In this document: positions 8,685 through 17,286 of the stretch, piece by piece | Layout of the letters: every line of letters starts with the position of its first letter | How positions within the stretch are numbered: the first letter of the stretch is position 1 | DNA from: Roseateles subflavus | GTDB taxonomy: Bacteria; Pseudomonadota; Gammaproteobacteria; Burkholderiales; Burkholderiaceae_C | DNA: 64,000 nt | Assembly (NCBI RefSeq): GCF_030285365.1 | Contig: NZ_JASVDS010000003.1 | Span: 310,001 to 374,000 of the forward strand | Direction of reading: 5' to 3' | Program-made: the position numbers and the translations under genes | Notes under the pieces: generated by a model | Database searches by the model: none | The model's input: only the letters and a program-made list of their open reading frames with translations | Told to the model about the DNA's origin: nothing

Positions 8685-9181
8685 CACCAGCGACCGTCTT
8701 GCAGACCGTCGCCAAGACCGAGACGGTAGAAGCAGACGCTTCCACCGTGGGGGAACGGGGCACCCCGGCTCACGGTCGCTAGGGCGACACGCCGTGTCTC
8801 GGGCTGGACGCCCTCGTCCCCTTGCCAATACCGCGCCCCATCCCGCTGACTCTGCACGGCAGAGCCAACGGGCGGGCAACCCGCCCGCTGCTTGCCTTTG
8901 GTGTCGCTGTTCGCGCCACCGGCAGGCGCCTCCTGGACGTCGGCCATCGCCCGGGTTGCCCGCCCGCCTTCAGCGGGTGGGGCGGGGCTTCGCCCCCACT
9001 GCGTCACCGGCCCGTGGGCGGGCCTGATTTCGCTGGGGCGAAACCTGACTTGTGGCGCCCCCTGCCGCGCGTTGACCGTGTTGGCACGGTGCAGCGCGCG
9101 GTGCTGCGGCTGGACGCCTTGCCCCACGTCCTGTGGCGTGGCACCCCCGAGATGCGCCGAACCAATCCCTATCATGGGCGC

Positions 9182-12100
9182 ATGGATACAAAAGCAACAT
9201 CGGCTCAAGCGTTCATCGAGCGCTGGCAGGGAGTTACCGCGAGCGAGCTGGCCACCGCTCAGACCTTCGTCATGGACTTGTGCGAGCTTCTGGGCGTGCC
9301 CAAGCCGCACCCGACGCCCGCGCAGGACTACATGTTCGAGCGCCCCGTCACCTTCAGCCATGGCGACGGCTCCAGCAGCGCCGGCCGCATCGACTGCTAC
9401 AAGCGTGGCCACTTCGTGTTGGAGGCCAAGAAGCTCAAGGCCGGCTCGCACACCAAGGGCTTCGATGACGGCTTGTTGCGTGCCCGCAGTCAGGGCGAAA
9501 GCTACGCCCGCGCGCTCCCGGCCGATGAAGGCCGCCCGCCGTTCGTCATGGTGGTGGACGTGGGCACCGTCATTGAGGTCTACGCGGAGTTCAGCCGCAG
9601 CGGCGGCACCTACACACCTTTCCCTGACCCGCGCAGCCATCGCATCCTGCTGGCTGACTTGGCAAAGCCCGAAACGCTGGAGCGACTGCGCAAGATTTGG
9701 ACCCAACCGGACGACCTGAACCCGGCACTCATCGCGGCCAAGGTCACCCGTGATGTGTCCAACAAGCTGGCATTGCTGGCGCGGTCGCTGGAACAGGCTG
9801 GCCATGCGCCACAGGTCGTGGCCGCCTACCTCTCGCGCTGCCTTTTCAGCATGTTCGCGGAGGACGTCGAGCTGCTACCCAAGGGCTCCTTCCAGGCGCT
9901 GCTGCTGCAGCACCGCGAGAACCCCGCCACCCTGCAACTGATGCTGCGCAGCCTGTGGGCCGACATGGACCGGGGCGGCTTCTCGGTGGCGCTGGTGCAG
10001 TCGGTGCTGAAGTTCAACGGCAAGCTGTTCAAGGGCGACAGCGCCGATGGCTACAGTCTGCTTCTCACGCCCGAGCAAATCGACCTGCTGGTGCAGGCCG
10101 CTCGTGCCAACTGGCGCGAGGTCGAGCCCGCCATCTTCGGCACCCTGCTGGAACGCGCGCTGGACCCCAACGAACGCCACGCGCTGGGCGCCCACTACAC
10201 CCCGCGTGCTTACGTTGAACGGCTGGTGCTGCCCACCGTCATCGAGCCCTTACGTGCCGAATGGGCCAACACCCAGGCCGCTGCGCTGCTGCTGGCCCAC
10301 GAGGCCGCCGAGCTGGAGGCCAACCCGCCCGCGGTGAAGACCAAGAAGGACTTCGCCGCGCTCGACCGGCACAACGCCGCAGTGCGCGCCAAATGGGCTG
10401 AGGCCCGCCGGCAGGTGAAGGACTTCCTGCACCGACTGTGCACCCTGCGCGTGCTGGACCCGGCCTGCGGCAGTGCCAACTTCCTGTACGTGACACTGGA
10501 GCACCTGAAGCGCCTGGAGGGTGAGGTGCTGAACCAGCTCAGCGCCCTGGGCGACAAGCAGGACGCGCTGGACCTGGCCGGCGAGACCGTCACGCTGCAG
10601 CAACTGCGCGGCGTGGAGCTGAACGAGCGCGCCGCCGCCCTCGCCGAGCTGGTGCTGTGGATTGGCTTCCTGCAGTGGCACATCCGAACTCAAGGGCGTG
10701 CCAACGTGGCCGAGCCCGTGGTGCACGACTACGGCAACATCGAGCACCGGGACGCCGTGCTGGCCTACGACCGCCAGGAGCCGATGACCGACGCCACCGG
10801 CAAGGTGCTGACTCGTTGGGACGGCGAGACCGTCAAGCCGCACCCCGTGACGGGCCAACCCGTGCCTGACGAGGCCGCCCAGGTGGTGCAGTGGCGCTAC
10901 GTGAACCCCCGGCAGGCCGAGTGGCCCAAGGCCGACTTCATCGTAGGGAACCCGCCCTTCATCGGCAACAAGCGCATGCGGGTGGCCCTGGGCGACGGCT
11001 ACGCCGACGCCCTGCGCGCCGCCTGGCCCGAGGTGCCCGAGAGCGCCGACTTCGTCATGTACTGGTGGCACAAGGCCGCCGAGGCGGTCCGCCAGGGCCA
11101 GGCCGAGCGCTTCGGCCTCATCACCACCAACAGCCTGACTATGATTTTCAACCGGCGGGTGATTGAGGCGCACCAGACCGCCATCCCGCCGCTGAGCCTA
11201 GCCTACGCCGTGCCCGACCACCCGTGGGTGGACAGCGCCGACGGCGCGGCGGTGCGCATATCCATGTCAGTGGGCGTGCGCGGTACCGGCGAAGGCAAGC
11301 TGCAGACCGTCAGTCAGGAGACGGAAGCGGAAAACGGCGAGGTCGCGGTAGAAATGATGACCCGCCAAGGTGTCATTCACGCCGACCTGAAGGTGGGGGC
11401 GAATGTCGCCGGGGCTATCCGTCTGCAGGCCAATGCCGGGCTTTCCAGCCGAGGGGTCATACCGCATGGGGCCGGATTTCTCGTTACCCCTGCGGAGGCG
11501 CAGAACCTGGGCTTGGGCACGGTCGCCGGTTTGGAGAAGTACATCCGTCCGTACCGGAATGGGCGGGACCTAACGGGGACGCCGCGTGGGGTCATGGTGA
11601 TTGACCTTTTCGGGCTCCAAGCCGACGAAGTCCGGTGCCGCTTTCCGGCTGTTTATCAGTGGCTGTTGGAGCGGGTCAAGCCCGAGCGCGACGCGAATCG
11701 CGACCGGCAGTTTCGGGAGAAGTGGTGGCTCCACGGCAGGTCACGGGGAGAGATTCGTCCCGCCTTGTCTGGACTACCTCGCTACATCGTGACCGGCCAG
11801 GTGGCCAAACACCGGGTGTTTCAGTGGCTGGACGCCTCCATCCTGCCGGACGACAAGCTCATCCTCGTGGCCAGCGGCGATGCCTTGCACCTGGGTGTGC
11901 TGTCTAGCTCTGTGCACGTGGGCTGGGCTTTGGCCGCTGGCGGTTTGCTGGAGGACCGCCCGGTTTACAGCAAGTCCACCTGCTTCGAGGCGTTCCCCTT
12001 CCCCGACCTGGACCCGGCCGGGGCGCTGGCCGAGCGCATCCGCTCGTTGGCCGAGCAAATCGACGCCCACCGCAAGGCCCAGCTCGCGGCCCACCCGGAC

Positions 12101-12694
12101 GCCACGCTCACGGCCACGTACAACGTGCTGGAGAAGCTGCGCAGCGGCGAGGCGCTGACCGCCAAAGAGAAGGTGGTCCACGAACACGGCCTGGTGGGCG
12201 TGCTCAAGAGCCTGCACGACGAGCTGGACGCTGCCGTGCTGCAGGCCTACGGCTGGGCCGACCTGACCCTGCCGGCCGACACCGACACGCTGCTGCTGCG
12301 GCTGGTGGAGCTGAACGCCAAGCGCGCGGCCGAGGAAGCGGCCGGCACGGTGCGGTGGCTGCGCCCGGAGTTCCAGCAGGCGGGGCAAGGCGAGCAGGCG
12401 GCCCTGGAGACCGGGGCGGAAGGCGCCGACGAGGGCGAGGATGAGAACGCCGAGGCGAAGCCGACCAAGGCCGCAGTGGTGCAGCGCCCGTGGCCCACGG
12501 GGCTGACCGAGCAAATCAAGGCGGTTGCCGAGGTGCTCGCCAGCGCCGGGCGCAGCCTAGACCTCGAAGGGCTGGCCGGGCACTTCAACGGCCGGGGTCG
12601 CTGGCGCGACCGCCTGCCTACGCTGCTGGACACGCTGGTTGCCTTGGGCCGAGCTCGCGCGGTCGACGGCCAATGGGTCGGCGTAGGCCTTTAG
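9182..12694 (+). CDS. Single-chain restriction-methylation enzyme (type IIG/IIL, MmeI-like or PglX-like)
   Basis: The protein is 1170 aa. An N-terminal nuclease signature is visible as D71 then E81-A-K83, the PD-ExK pattern. Residues about 170-400 are helical. The methylase has motif [10 protein letters not shown] (about 426-434) and catalytic motif IV NPPF (590-593), indicating an N6-adenine methyltransferase. The C-terminal 350 residues include a likely target-recognition part and an acidic linker. I started at the ATG 9182; an upstream in-frame extension to 8822 is low-quality intergenic DNA. Nuclease, methylase and specificity appear to be in one polypeptide, with no BREX or DISARM partners nearby. 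The likely role is defence against foreign DNA. Confidence 0.85.
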   Translation: MDTKATSAQAFIERWQGVTASELATAQTFVMDLCELLGVPKPHPTPAQDYMFERPVTFSHGDGSSSAGRIDCYKRGHFVLEAKKLKAGSHTKGFDDGLLRARSQGESYARALPADEGRPPFVMVVDVGTVIEVYAEFSRSGGTYTPFPDPRSHRILLADLAKPETLERLRKIWTQPDDLNPALIAAKVTRDVSNKLALLARSLEQAGHAPQVVAAYLSRCLFSMFAEDVELLPKGSFQALLLQHRENPATLQLMLRSLWADMDRGGFSVALVQSVLKFNGKLFKGDSADGYSLLLTPEQIDLLVQAARANWREVEPAIFGTLLERALDPNERHALGAHYTPRAYVERLVLPTVIEPLRAEWANTQAAALLLAHEAAELEANPPAVKTKKDFAALDRHNAAVRAKWAEARRQVKDFLHRLCTLRVLDPACGSANFLYVTLEHLKRLEGEVLNQLSALGDKQDALDLAGETVTLQQLRGVELNERAAALAELVLWIGFLQWHIRTQGRANVAEPVVHDYGNIEHRDAVLAYDRQEPMTDATGKVLTRWDGETVKPHPVTGQPVPDEAAQVVQWRYVNPRQAEWPKADFIVGNPPFIGNKRMRVALGDGYADALRAAWPEVPESADFVMYWWHKAAEAVRQGQAERFGLITTNSLTMIFNRRVIEAHQTAIPPLSLAYAVPDHPWVDSADGAAVRISMSVGVRGTGEGKLQTVSQETEAENGEVAVEMMTRQGVIHADLKVGANVAGAIRLQANAGLSSRGVIPHGAGFLVTPAEAQNLGLGTVAGLEKYIRPYRNGRDLTGTPRGVMVIDLFGLQADEVRCRFPAVYQWLLERVKPERDANRDRQFREKWWLHGRSRGEIRPALSGLPRYIVTGQVAKHRVFQWLDASILPDDKLILVASGDALHLGVLSSSVHVGWALAAGGLLEDRPVYSKSTCFEAFPFPDLDPAGALAERIRSLAEQIDAHRKAQLAAHPDATLTATYNVLEKLRSGEALTAKEKVVHEHGLVGVLKSLHDELDAAVLQAYGWADLTLPADTDTLLLRLVELNAKRAAEEAAGTVRWLRPEFQQAGQGEQAALETGAEGADEGEDENAEAKPTKAAVVQRPWPTGLTEQIKAVAEVLASAGRSLDLEGLAGHFNGRGRWRDRLPTLLDTLVALGRARAVDGQWVGVGL

Positions 12695-13074
12695 CCGCAG
12701 GCCGCGAGTCGAAACACCGTCACGCTGTAACGTTACCGGGTGACCACCACCCGGTGAGCGTTACCGCGTGACCACCACCCACGAATAACCAAAGTCCTTC
12801 AGACCAGAAGCGGCTGCAGAAAACGTGTTCTGAGAACCGAAGAAGAAGCCGCCCTGCGGGCGGCTGTCGCCCGGTGAAGAGCACCCGCAAGGCAGGAGGG
12901 CCTGGGCTGCGGGCGACGCAAGGGCGGGCCAGGCCCGCCCCGTGTCAGGCAGGCTGAAGCCTGCAGAAGTGCGCGAGTGTGGCGAGCGCCTGGCCCGTCG
13001 CCGGGCTCAAGTTCCTGCCCGTCGGGCCGATACCTGCGTGACGGAAGGCATCGGCCCAACAGTCAGAAACTCTC
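12695..13074. other. Intergenic region with tandem repeat and hairpin
   Basis: There is no gene here. It contains two 22-bp direct repeats (12731-12780) and a perfect hairpin AGCCGCCC-TGC-GGGCGGCT (12847-12865) that lacks a T-tail. Confidence 0.5.
12731..12780. repeat. Two 22-bp direct repeats with 28-bp period
   Basis: Copy 1 is 12731-12752 and copy 2 is 12759-12780. They share CGTTACC, one differing base, then GTGACCACCACCC, with a single mismatch overall. Iteron-like spacing suggests protein binding, perhaps by an initiator or repressor (inference). Confidence 0.6.
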
Positions 13075-13524
13075 ATGTCCCAGCGCTACTTCACCTGGCA
13101 GGTGCTCTCCTTCTCGGGCGGCTTGCTGTTCTTCGTCGGACTGTTCTTCTTGCCGAGTGACAAGCTGTTGGGCCTGCGCGTGGACGTGCTGGCCATCCGC
13201 TTGGGCTTCGTCTTCGTCGTAGTGGGCGTCCTTTGGGGCTTCGTACGGGGGGTGAAGCGCCTCCGCGGACCCGGCAGCCTGAGCGAGCGCCTCGGCTGGT
13301 CCGCTCAAGCAGGCCACGGCTTCGATGACGACGATGGTCATCGCCGACGGAGCAGCAGCGATGGCCACCGGGGGCCGGCGTTCAACGTCGACGGTACGCC
13401 CATGGCCAACGCCCATGTCGACGTGAACGGGAATGCCTATGGCTTCTCCGACCACCGTCACGACGCTGGCGGCTTCTCCAGCGGCGGTTCGTTCGGCGGC
13501 GGATTCAGCAACTCGCGCTGGTGA
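13075..13524 (+). CDS. Small membrane protein with Gly-rich C-terminus
   Basis: The protein is 149 aa and of unknown function. Two predicted membrane helices (about residues 8-28 and 38-60) are separated by a short loop with LPSDK. A charged linker rich in Asp, Arg and His follows, with FDDDDGHRRRSSSDGH. The end is a Gly/Ser/Phe-rich tail GGFSSGGSFGGGFSNSRW. The 3' end overlaps the convergent gene at 13458-13955 by 67 bp. It is probably an inner-membrane protein; no partner is identified. Confidence 0.65.
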   Translation: MSQRYFTWQVLSFSGGLLFFVGLFFLPSDKLLGLRVDVLAIRLGFVFVVVGVLWGFVRGVKRLRGPGSLSERLGWSAQAGHGFDDDDGHRRRSSSDGHRGPAFNVDGTPMANAHVDVNGNAYGFSDHRHDAGGFSSGGSFGGGFSNSRW

Positions 13525-13955
13525 CCGCCATCCGTCGCTGATGGCGCTGCCTTCTGAGCCAGCGCGCGGCGCTGCTGCCGCGCCAGCTTGCGTGACGTGA
13601 TTTCGGCTGCACCGTCCTTGATGCGCTGGCGGTCGGGGCACAGGAACAGCACCTTGAAGCCCTGGCCAAGCGGCTCTCGGCGGATGAGGCCCAGCGTTTC
13701 CAGGTCAGCCAGATGGCCGCGGACAGCCCGCTCGTCCTTGCCCGTGAGCTTGGCGATGTGCGGCCCGGCGTAGGTCGTGTTGCCCTCGTAGTGGCAGGAG
13801 GCGAGAGCGAGGTACACATACATGGCCGCGTTGTCGATGCAGTCGACCACGTTGAACAGCATCGCCCGCGGCAGGCAGAAGTACCCGCCTTTGCCGTAGC
13901 GCTCGAACCAGCGGTCGTTCTCGGTGCTGGCGATGCGGTTGCGAGGGCGCTTCAT
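13458..13955 (-). CDS. Winged-helix DNA-binding protein
   Basis: The protein is 165 aa. After an N-terminal basic segment and a conserved-looking WFERYGKGGYFCLPRAM, residues about 60-105 form a winged helix with HIAKLTGKDERAVRGHLADL and LGLIRREPLGQGFKVLFL. The C-terminus is basic and Pro-rich. It resembles replication or regulatory HTH proteins of mobile elements, but I cannot name a family. It overlaps the stop-start region of the upstream small HTH gene at 13952-13955, so the two are probably co-translated. Confidence 0.7.
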   Translation of the reverse strand: MKRPRNRIASTENDRWFERYGKGGYFCLPRAMLFNVVDCIDNAAMYVYLALASCHYEGNTTYAGPHIAKLTGKDERAVRGHLADLETLGLIRREPLGQGFKVLFLCPDRQRIKDGAAEITSRKLARQQRRALAQKAAPSATDGGHQRELLNPPPNEPPLEKPPAS

Positions 13956-14143
13956 GCCTTGCCCCCTTCGGTGAGCTCGCGTTCCAGCCAGGCTTCAACC
14001 TCGGCCACGTCGAAGAACGACAGCCGGCTGCCGGCCAGGTGGCGCGGGGCCGGGAAGGCGCGCTGCGCAATCCAGTTTTCCAGGGTGCGGGTCGAGACGC
14101 CGAGGGCTTCGACCAGCGCGGACTTGGGGATGAACTTGTCCAT
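13952..14143 (-). CDS. AlpA-like excisionase/HTH regulator
   Basis: This 63-aa protein is a single helix-turn-helix: IPKSALVEALGVSTRTLENW with a wing RLSFFDVAEVEAWL. Size and layout match AlpA/Xis-type factors that bend attachment-site DNA or activate integrases. Its stop overlaps the start of the winged-helix gene (13458-13955) by 4 nt. It is the most likely directionality factor of the island (inference); the HTH at 5260 is the alternative. Confidence 0.75.
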   Translation of the reverse strand: MDKFIPKSALVEALGVSTRTLENWIAQRAFPAPRHLAGSRLSFFDVAEVEAWLERELTEGGKA

Positions 14144-14236
14144 CGAGATGCTCCAGATGACGGGTGCGCCCGTCGGGCGAAGCGCGGCGAAACTGCCGGC
14201 TCGATGGAGTGAAGCCCCCCGCTTTTAGCCTTCGCG

Positions 14237-14260
14237 CGATGACGCGCAGGCACTCGGCAC
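14237..14260. repeat. 24-nt direct repeat, copy 1
   Basis: This segment matches 15241-15264 at 21 of 24 positions (CGATGAC, one differing base, CGCAGGCA core). The two copies flank the gene at 14315-15208 in the same orientation. Confidence 0.5.
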
Positions 14261-14314
14261 GGCGGTGGCCGGTGAGACGGTGGCTAGACAGTGGACATAC
14301 CACCGGAAGCCACC

Positions 14315-15208
14315 ATGAAAGTCTCGACCACCGACCTGCTGGGCGTGTTGGGCGCCGCGCCCGCCGCCGCGTCACCATCACGTGCACCTCGGCAGACCAC
14401 CAGCCGCAGCGGGCGCGAGCAAGCCCGCGCCAACGAGCTGAAGTGCATGCGTGTCGTCGCCCATCACGGGCACGTCCGCGTCGCCGAGTTGGCCCGCGCC
14501 GTCTGGCCCAAGGCGCGGTACGCCGAGCAGGTCTGTCGGCGCGTTGCCAGCCGGCTGGTTACTGAGGGCCTGCTGCTGGAACGCCGTAACGCGCTGGGCT
14601 CGCGCAGCCTCTGCCTGACCCGTGTCGGCGCCACCTGGCTGGAGGCCCGTGGCATCGAGGCGCAGCACACGTTGGACCTGTCGAGTGTTTCGGGCAGCAC
14701 CTTCTTCCACCGGACGCTGGCCACGCGTTACCTCGTCGAGCGCCAGGTCGAGGGTTTCCAGACGGCCGGGGAGTACCTGCTGCTGCGGCGCAAGGCGCCG
14801 TTCCCGGTGGACCGGATGGTGAAGATGCTGCGCAAGATGCCCGACGGTGCCGTCTGGCAGCGCCGGGCCGACGGGCCGGCGACGGTGGAGGTGTGCGAGG
14901 TCGAGGCCGCCCGCAAGGCGCTGCCGCACCTCGCGGCGTGCCTGCGGTGGGCAGAACTCGTCGGCCAGCCGCTCGACCAGGCCGGCGCCTACCGGCTCGG
15001 GGGCTTGGTCTTCGTCTACGACCGCGAGCTGAACCATGCCCGCCGCATCCTGCTGGCCGCCACTTCGCTGTGGGGGCATCGCCCCCTGCAGGAACGCGTA
15101 ACGCTGGAACGCCGGGTCAAGCTTGTCGCGGTCGAGCTGCGCGACCCGCTGTTGTGGGTCGGTTCCAGCGTGACGACGTTACACCACCTGAGGCAGCGCG
15201 CCGTTTAA
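14315..15208 (+). CDS. Winged-helix protein, possibly replication-relaxation type
   Basis: The protein is 297 aa. After a basic low-complexity N-terminus, residues about 45-115 form a winged helix (VRVAELARAVWPKARYAEQV then RLVTEGLLLERR and LTRVGATWLEARGI). The rest is an alpha/beta region with WAELVGQPLDQAGAYRLGG and VFVYDRE. The layout resembles the Replic_Relax family near plasmid mobilization and replication genes; this is a tentative call without a search. I chose ATG 14315 (SD-like GGAAG) over a GTG at 14291. Similar 24-nt repeats flank the gene. Confidence 0.65.
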   Translation: MKVSTTDLLGVLGAAPAAASPSRAPRQTTSRSGREQARANELKCMRVVAHHGHVRVAELARAVWPKARYAEQVCRRVASRLVTEGLLLERRNALGSRSLCLTRVGATWLEARGIEAQHTLDLSSVSGSTFFHRTLATRYLVERQVEGFQTAGEYLLLRRKAPFPVDRMVKMLRKMPDGAVWQRRADGPATVEVCEVEAARKALPHLAACLRWAELVGQPLDQAGAYRLGGLVFVYDRELNHARRILLAATSLWGHRPLQERVTLERRVKLVAVELRDPLLWVGSSVTTLHHLRQRAV

Positions 15209-15240
15209 AACCTGGGCGCTACCCTAGGTAGACCCTCAGA

Positions 15241-15264
15241 CGATGACCCGCAGGCAATCGGGAC
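15241..15264. repeat. 24-nt direct repeat, copy 2
   Basis: This is the partner of 14237-14260 (21 of 24 identical), 33 bases after the stop of the gene at 14315-15208. Confidence 0.5.
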
Positions 15265-15346
15265 AAGCTGATTAGGCGCGTTCCCGCGCGCCCGTTCGTG
15301 GCCTCGGCCCCGTCCGGAAAATGCACTGTACGGCCCCGCAAGGGGG

Positions 15347-15370
15347 GAGAGGCGCCTTCGGGCGCCTCTC
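15347..15370. terminator. Bidirectional hairpin terminator between 15208 and RT1
   Basis: A perfect 10-bp stem GAGAGGCGCC/GGCGCCTCTC with a TTCG loop lies between convergent genes. It ends RT1 transcription on the minus strand and the gene at 14315 on the plus strand. T-tracts are weak on both sides. Confidence 0.65.
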
Positions 15371-15391
15371 TTGTGTACGACCGTTGCCGGG

Positions 15392-16273
15392 TCAGGTCGT
15401 CCGCGCCACGGGTCGAAGAATCTGCGCGGCTTCTTGCTGGCGTCCACGCAGCTGGCGGCCGAGCTTCGCGCGCTCATCGCCTTCTGCGGCGACGTATGCG
15501 GAACGGGTCTCATGCAGCTTTCGATGGCGCTCGTTTGGCAGCCGCAGTTCTTCACCGACGATGACCGCGCCGGTGACACTCTTAGGCGCGCCAGCAGCGA
15601 AGGTGGCCGACTTCTTGCCCTTGGACTTCAAGCCATGGCGAGCAATGAGCATGCGTACTTCACCCAGTAGGCGCTTTGTGGCGTTCGGACCTGAGAGCGC
15701 GATGTCGTCGACGTAGATGGTCAGCTTGCAGCCTGAGGCAACTGCGAGCTTGGCGATGTCCTCGAACAGCCCCCTCGCGGCGAAGAATGCCACCCGGCCG
15801 CTCAGCGGACTTCCGGTAGGCAGATGCAGTTGCCTGTAGCAACAGATGTCGGCCAGCCGGTCCGCGACATCGGCGGCGCACTCGAAGTCGCGCACGAACA
15901 TCCGGAACACCATGGCCCGGGTCACGCTCGGATAGAACTTGTTGATGTCGGTCTTGATGACCGGGTGGTTACCGAGGTGCTGCCGCGCGTTGTCCGCATA
16001 CGAACGGCCCTTCTGCGAGAACACGTAATCTGGGACCTCAATGCGTGCGAGGAGGTCGGCGATGACCTTGTGCACTGCCGCCATCCAATGGATGGGCGCC
16101 TGGATTTCCCGGTCCTTCGGCCCCTTCCAGACCCGGAAAGATTCGGCAGCCAGAAGGTCCGTCACCGACTCCCACTTGACGCCGATGACGTCCTCAAACC
16201 GCCCCTTGCCGCGCAAGCGGAAGAGCGGCGACTGATTCAGCGCGTAGGCCTTACGCGGCGCGCTCGACGGCAT
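15392..16273 (-). CDS. Retron-type reverse transcriptase (RT1)
   Basis: The protein is 293 aa, the usual size of retron RTs. It has N-A-R-Q-H at 95-99 (the NAxxH motif of retron RTs), the first catalytic Asp at about 109 in KTDINKFYPSV, a LPTGSPLSG block at about 151-159, the YVDD active site at 187-190, and VTG at 233-235, the second retron hallmark. It would copy part of a structured RNA into msDNA. No maturase or endonuclease domain is present, so it is not a group II intron protein. ATG 16271-16273 overlaps the HTH gene by 23 nt. The order is 50-aa peptide, HTH, RT1. Confidence 0.88.
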   Translation of the reverse strand: MPSSAPRKAYALNQSPLFRLRGKGRFEDVIGVKWESVTDLLAAESFRVWKGPKDREIQAPIHWMAAVHKVIADLLARIEVPDYVFSQKGRSYADNARQHLGNHPVIKTDINKFYPSVTRAMVFRMFVRDFECAADVADRLADICCYRQLHLPTGSPLSGRVAFFAARGLFEDIAKLAVASGCKLTIYVDDIALSGPNATKRLLGEVRMLIARHGLKSKGKKSATFAAGAPKSVTGAVIVGEELRLPNERHRKLHETRSAYVAAEGDERAKLGRQLRGRQQEAAQILRPVARTT

Positions 16274-16559
16274 CGCGTTCCTGAAGCCACTCAAGCAGCC
16301 TCAGTATCTTGTCCGCCGCCGCCACCCGCAGCTTCGCCCCGGGCTTTCGGTCCTCATTGATAGACTCCGAGAACAAGAGGATGGAGGACACGGGCATCTT
16401 GAAGACCTCGGAATACCGCTCCAGCAGGTCCAGCCCGGGCGTCTTGTCGCCTTTCTCCAGCTCGCTCAGGTACGAGTTGGAAATCCCAAGGCGCTTGGCC
16501 AGCTCCACTTGGGTGTACTGGTGGTAGGTCCGAAGCAGCTTCAGGGCGCGATTCAACAT
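16251..16559 (-). CDS. Xre-family HTH protein of the retron-like operon
   Basis: The protein is 102 aa. The N-terminal half is a Cro/C1-type helix-turn-helix (about residues 13-38: YTQVELAKRLGISNSYLSEL then EKGDKTPGLDLL). The C-terminus is a charged helix (AADKILRLLEWLQERDAVE) that may mediate dimerization or toxin contact. An SD-like AGAGG precedes the ATG at 16557-16559. It overlaps RT1, so the products are coupled. HTH proteins are accessory genes of one described retron type (from memory, type VI); whether this is that type is unproven. It could be the effector or the repressor of the operon. Confidence 0.82.
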   Translation of the reverse strand: MLNRALKLLRTYHQYTQVELAKRLGISNSYLSELEKGDKTPGLDLLERYSEVFKMPVSSILLFSESINEDRKPGAKLRVAAADKILRLLEWLQERDAVERAA

Positions 16560-16596
16560 GGCATGCCTCTCGAATTTGAAATAAAGGGGTGACGAA

Positions 16597-16749
16597 TCAC
16601 CGAAGCAGGAAGTCAATCAGCTTGGCGACCATCGAGACCAACCGGACCACCGAGGTGGCCAGCCGGAACGTCTCAGGACGCACCCACCAGGACTTCTTGC
16701 GTTGCTTCTTCGTCGCCCGCCGCTGAGGAGGCTTTAGAACGTCAGTCAT
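16597..16749 (-). CDS. 50-aa basic amphipathic peptide, first gene of RT1 operon
   Basis: The N-terminal half is strongly basic (QRRATKKQRKKSWW), followed by a hydrophobic/amphipathic helix (FRLATSVVRLVSMVAKLI) ending in DFLLR. The ATG is at 16747-16749 with SD GAAAGGAA six to nine bases upstream. It lies 37 bp before the HTH gene, in the position of an effector or antitoxin peptide in a retron operon. No family is recognised. The sequence suggests membrane or nucleic-acid binding; toxicity is an inference. It is supported as a gene by the SD, its position and the parallel with the peptide upstream of RT2. Confidence 0.62.
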   Translation of the reverse strand: MTDVLKPPQRRATKKQRKKSWWVRPETFRLATSVVRLVSMVAKLIDFLLR

Positions 16750-17286
16750 GACGGTTCCTTTCGGCTGCACCAAACAACGCACACGGAATGTGTGCGCCGT
16801 GGCTGTCGCCCGCAACCGAACAGAGCAAAGCGGCGAGTTGACCCCCTTCACTTCCAGATGCCTGCCCGGGGTCGCCCGGGCAGGCTCGCACCGGCCCCAA
16901 CCGTACCGCGCACCGGAGGACCGGCACCGTGCGGCGTGGGCTTGCGAGTAGTTAGAGCCTTTCGGCTCCACAGGGCGCTGTAGCACCCCAACAGTCGACA
17001 GTTATCTCTGTCAGCCTCGGGGCGGAGTGTAGCCGAAGAACTTCGCCCAGCGCAAGCTGTGTTTCGCTGCCAGCGAAATGCTGATATGACCCCGCTAAGG
17101 GGTCTCCCCTCGCGCCGCGCAACCGTTCGCACGCTGCAGCGTGCCCTCCCGCCTGGCATCCCCAGCTTCCTGTCGTGCAGCCGGGGTGTGCCCCTTCCAG
17201 GCCTGCGGCGGTTGCGCTCTTCTACCCCCGGTCTCGCCGACGGGCACGGGGTGCCACACGCACCCCCAGCCCTAAAGGAGCAAGAC
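16750..17286. other. Divergent intergenic region, structured leader of the RT1 operon
   Basis: There is no gene in this 537 bp. On the minus strand there are several stem-loops: a perfect 11-bp hairpin GCCTGCCCGGG/CCCGGGCAGGC (16861-16886), GAGCCGAAAGGCTC, GACAG/CTGTC, and CTCGCA/TGCGAG closing a long structured block. The plus-strand side must carry the ArdC promoter. Confidence 0.5.
16755..17040 (-). ncRNA. Candidate msr-msd-like RNA leader of RT1
   Basis: This is a candidate only. A segment at 17027-17040 (minus-strand TTCTTCGGCTACAC) can pair with 16755-16770 (GTGCAGCCGAAAGGAA), with one mismatch and a small bulge. It would enclose about 250 nt with several strong hairpins and end at the SD of the 50-aa peptide. 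Position before a retron-type RT supports an msr-msd RNA, but the a1/a2 pairing is weak and an alternative promoter would start inside it. Boundaries are uncertain. Confidence 0.3.

Larger units (their letters stand above)
8230..9181. other. Divergent intergenic region (about 950 bp), rich in inverted repeats
   Basis: I see no convincing gene. The region separates the ATPase (minus) from the restriction enzyme (plus) and so holds both promoters. It is unusually rich in potential stem-loops: arms 8541-8549/8581-8589 enclosing CCACC/GGTGG, 8660-8684, CGGGCGGG/CCCGCCCG near 8868-8886, and an imperfect hairpin near 9065-9101. It could be a replication origin for the element or encode a structured RNA (inference). 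Confidence 0.5.

Noticed and set aside
8280-8880. Short open frames in the ATPase/restriction intergenic region
   Set aside because: No SD, no conserved-looking protein, and they cross strong stem-loops.
8822-9181. In-frame extension of the restriction enzyme upstream to 8822
   Set aside because: The extra 120 residues are Arg/Pro-rich translation of a hairpin-dense intergenic region; the ATG at 9182 begins the recognisable protein.
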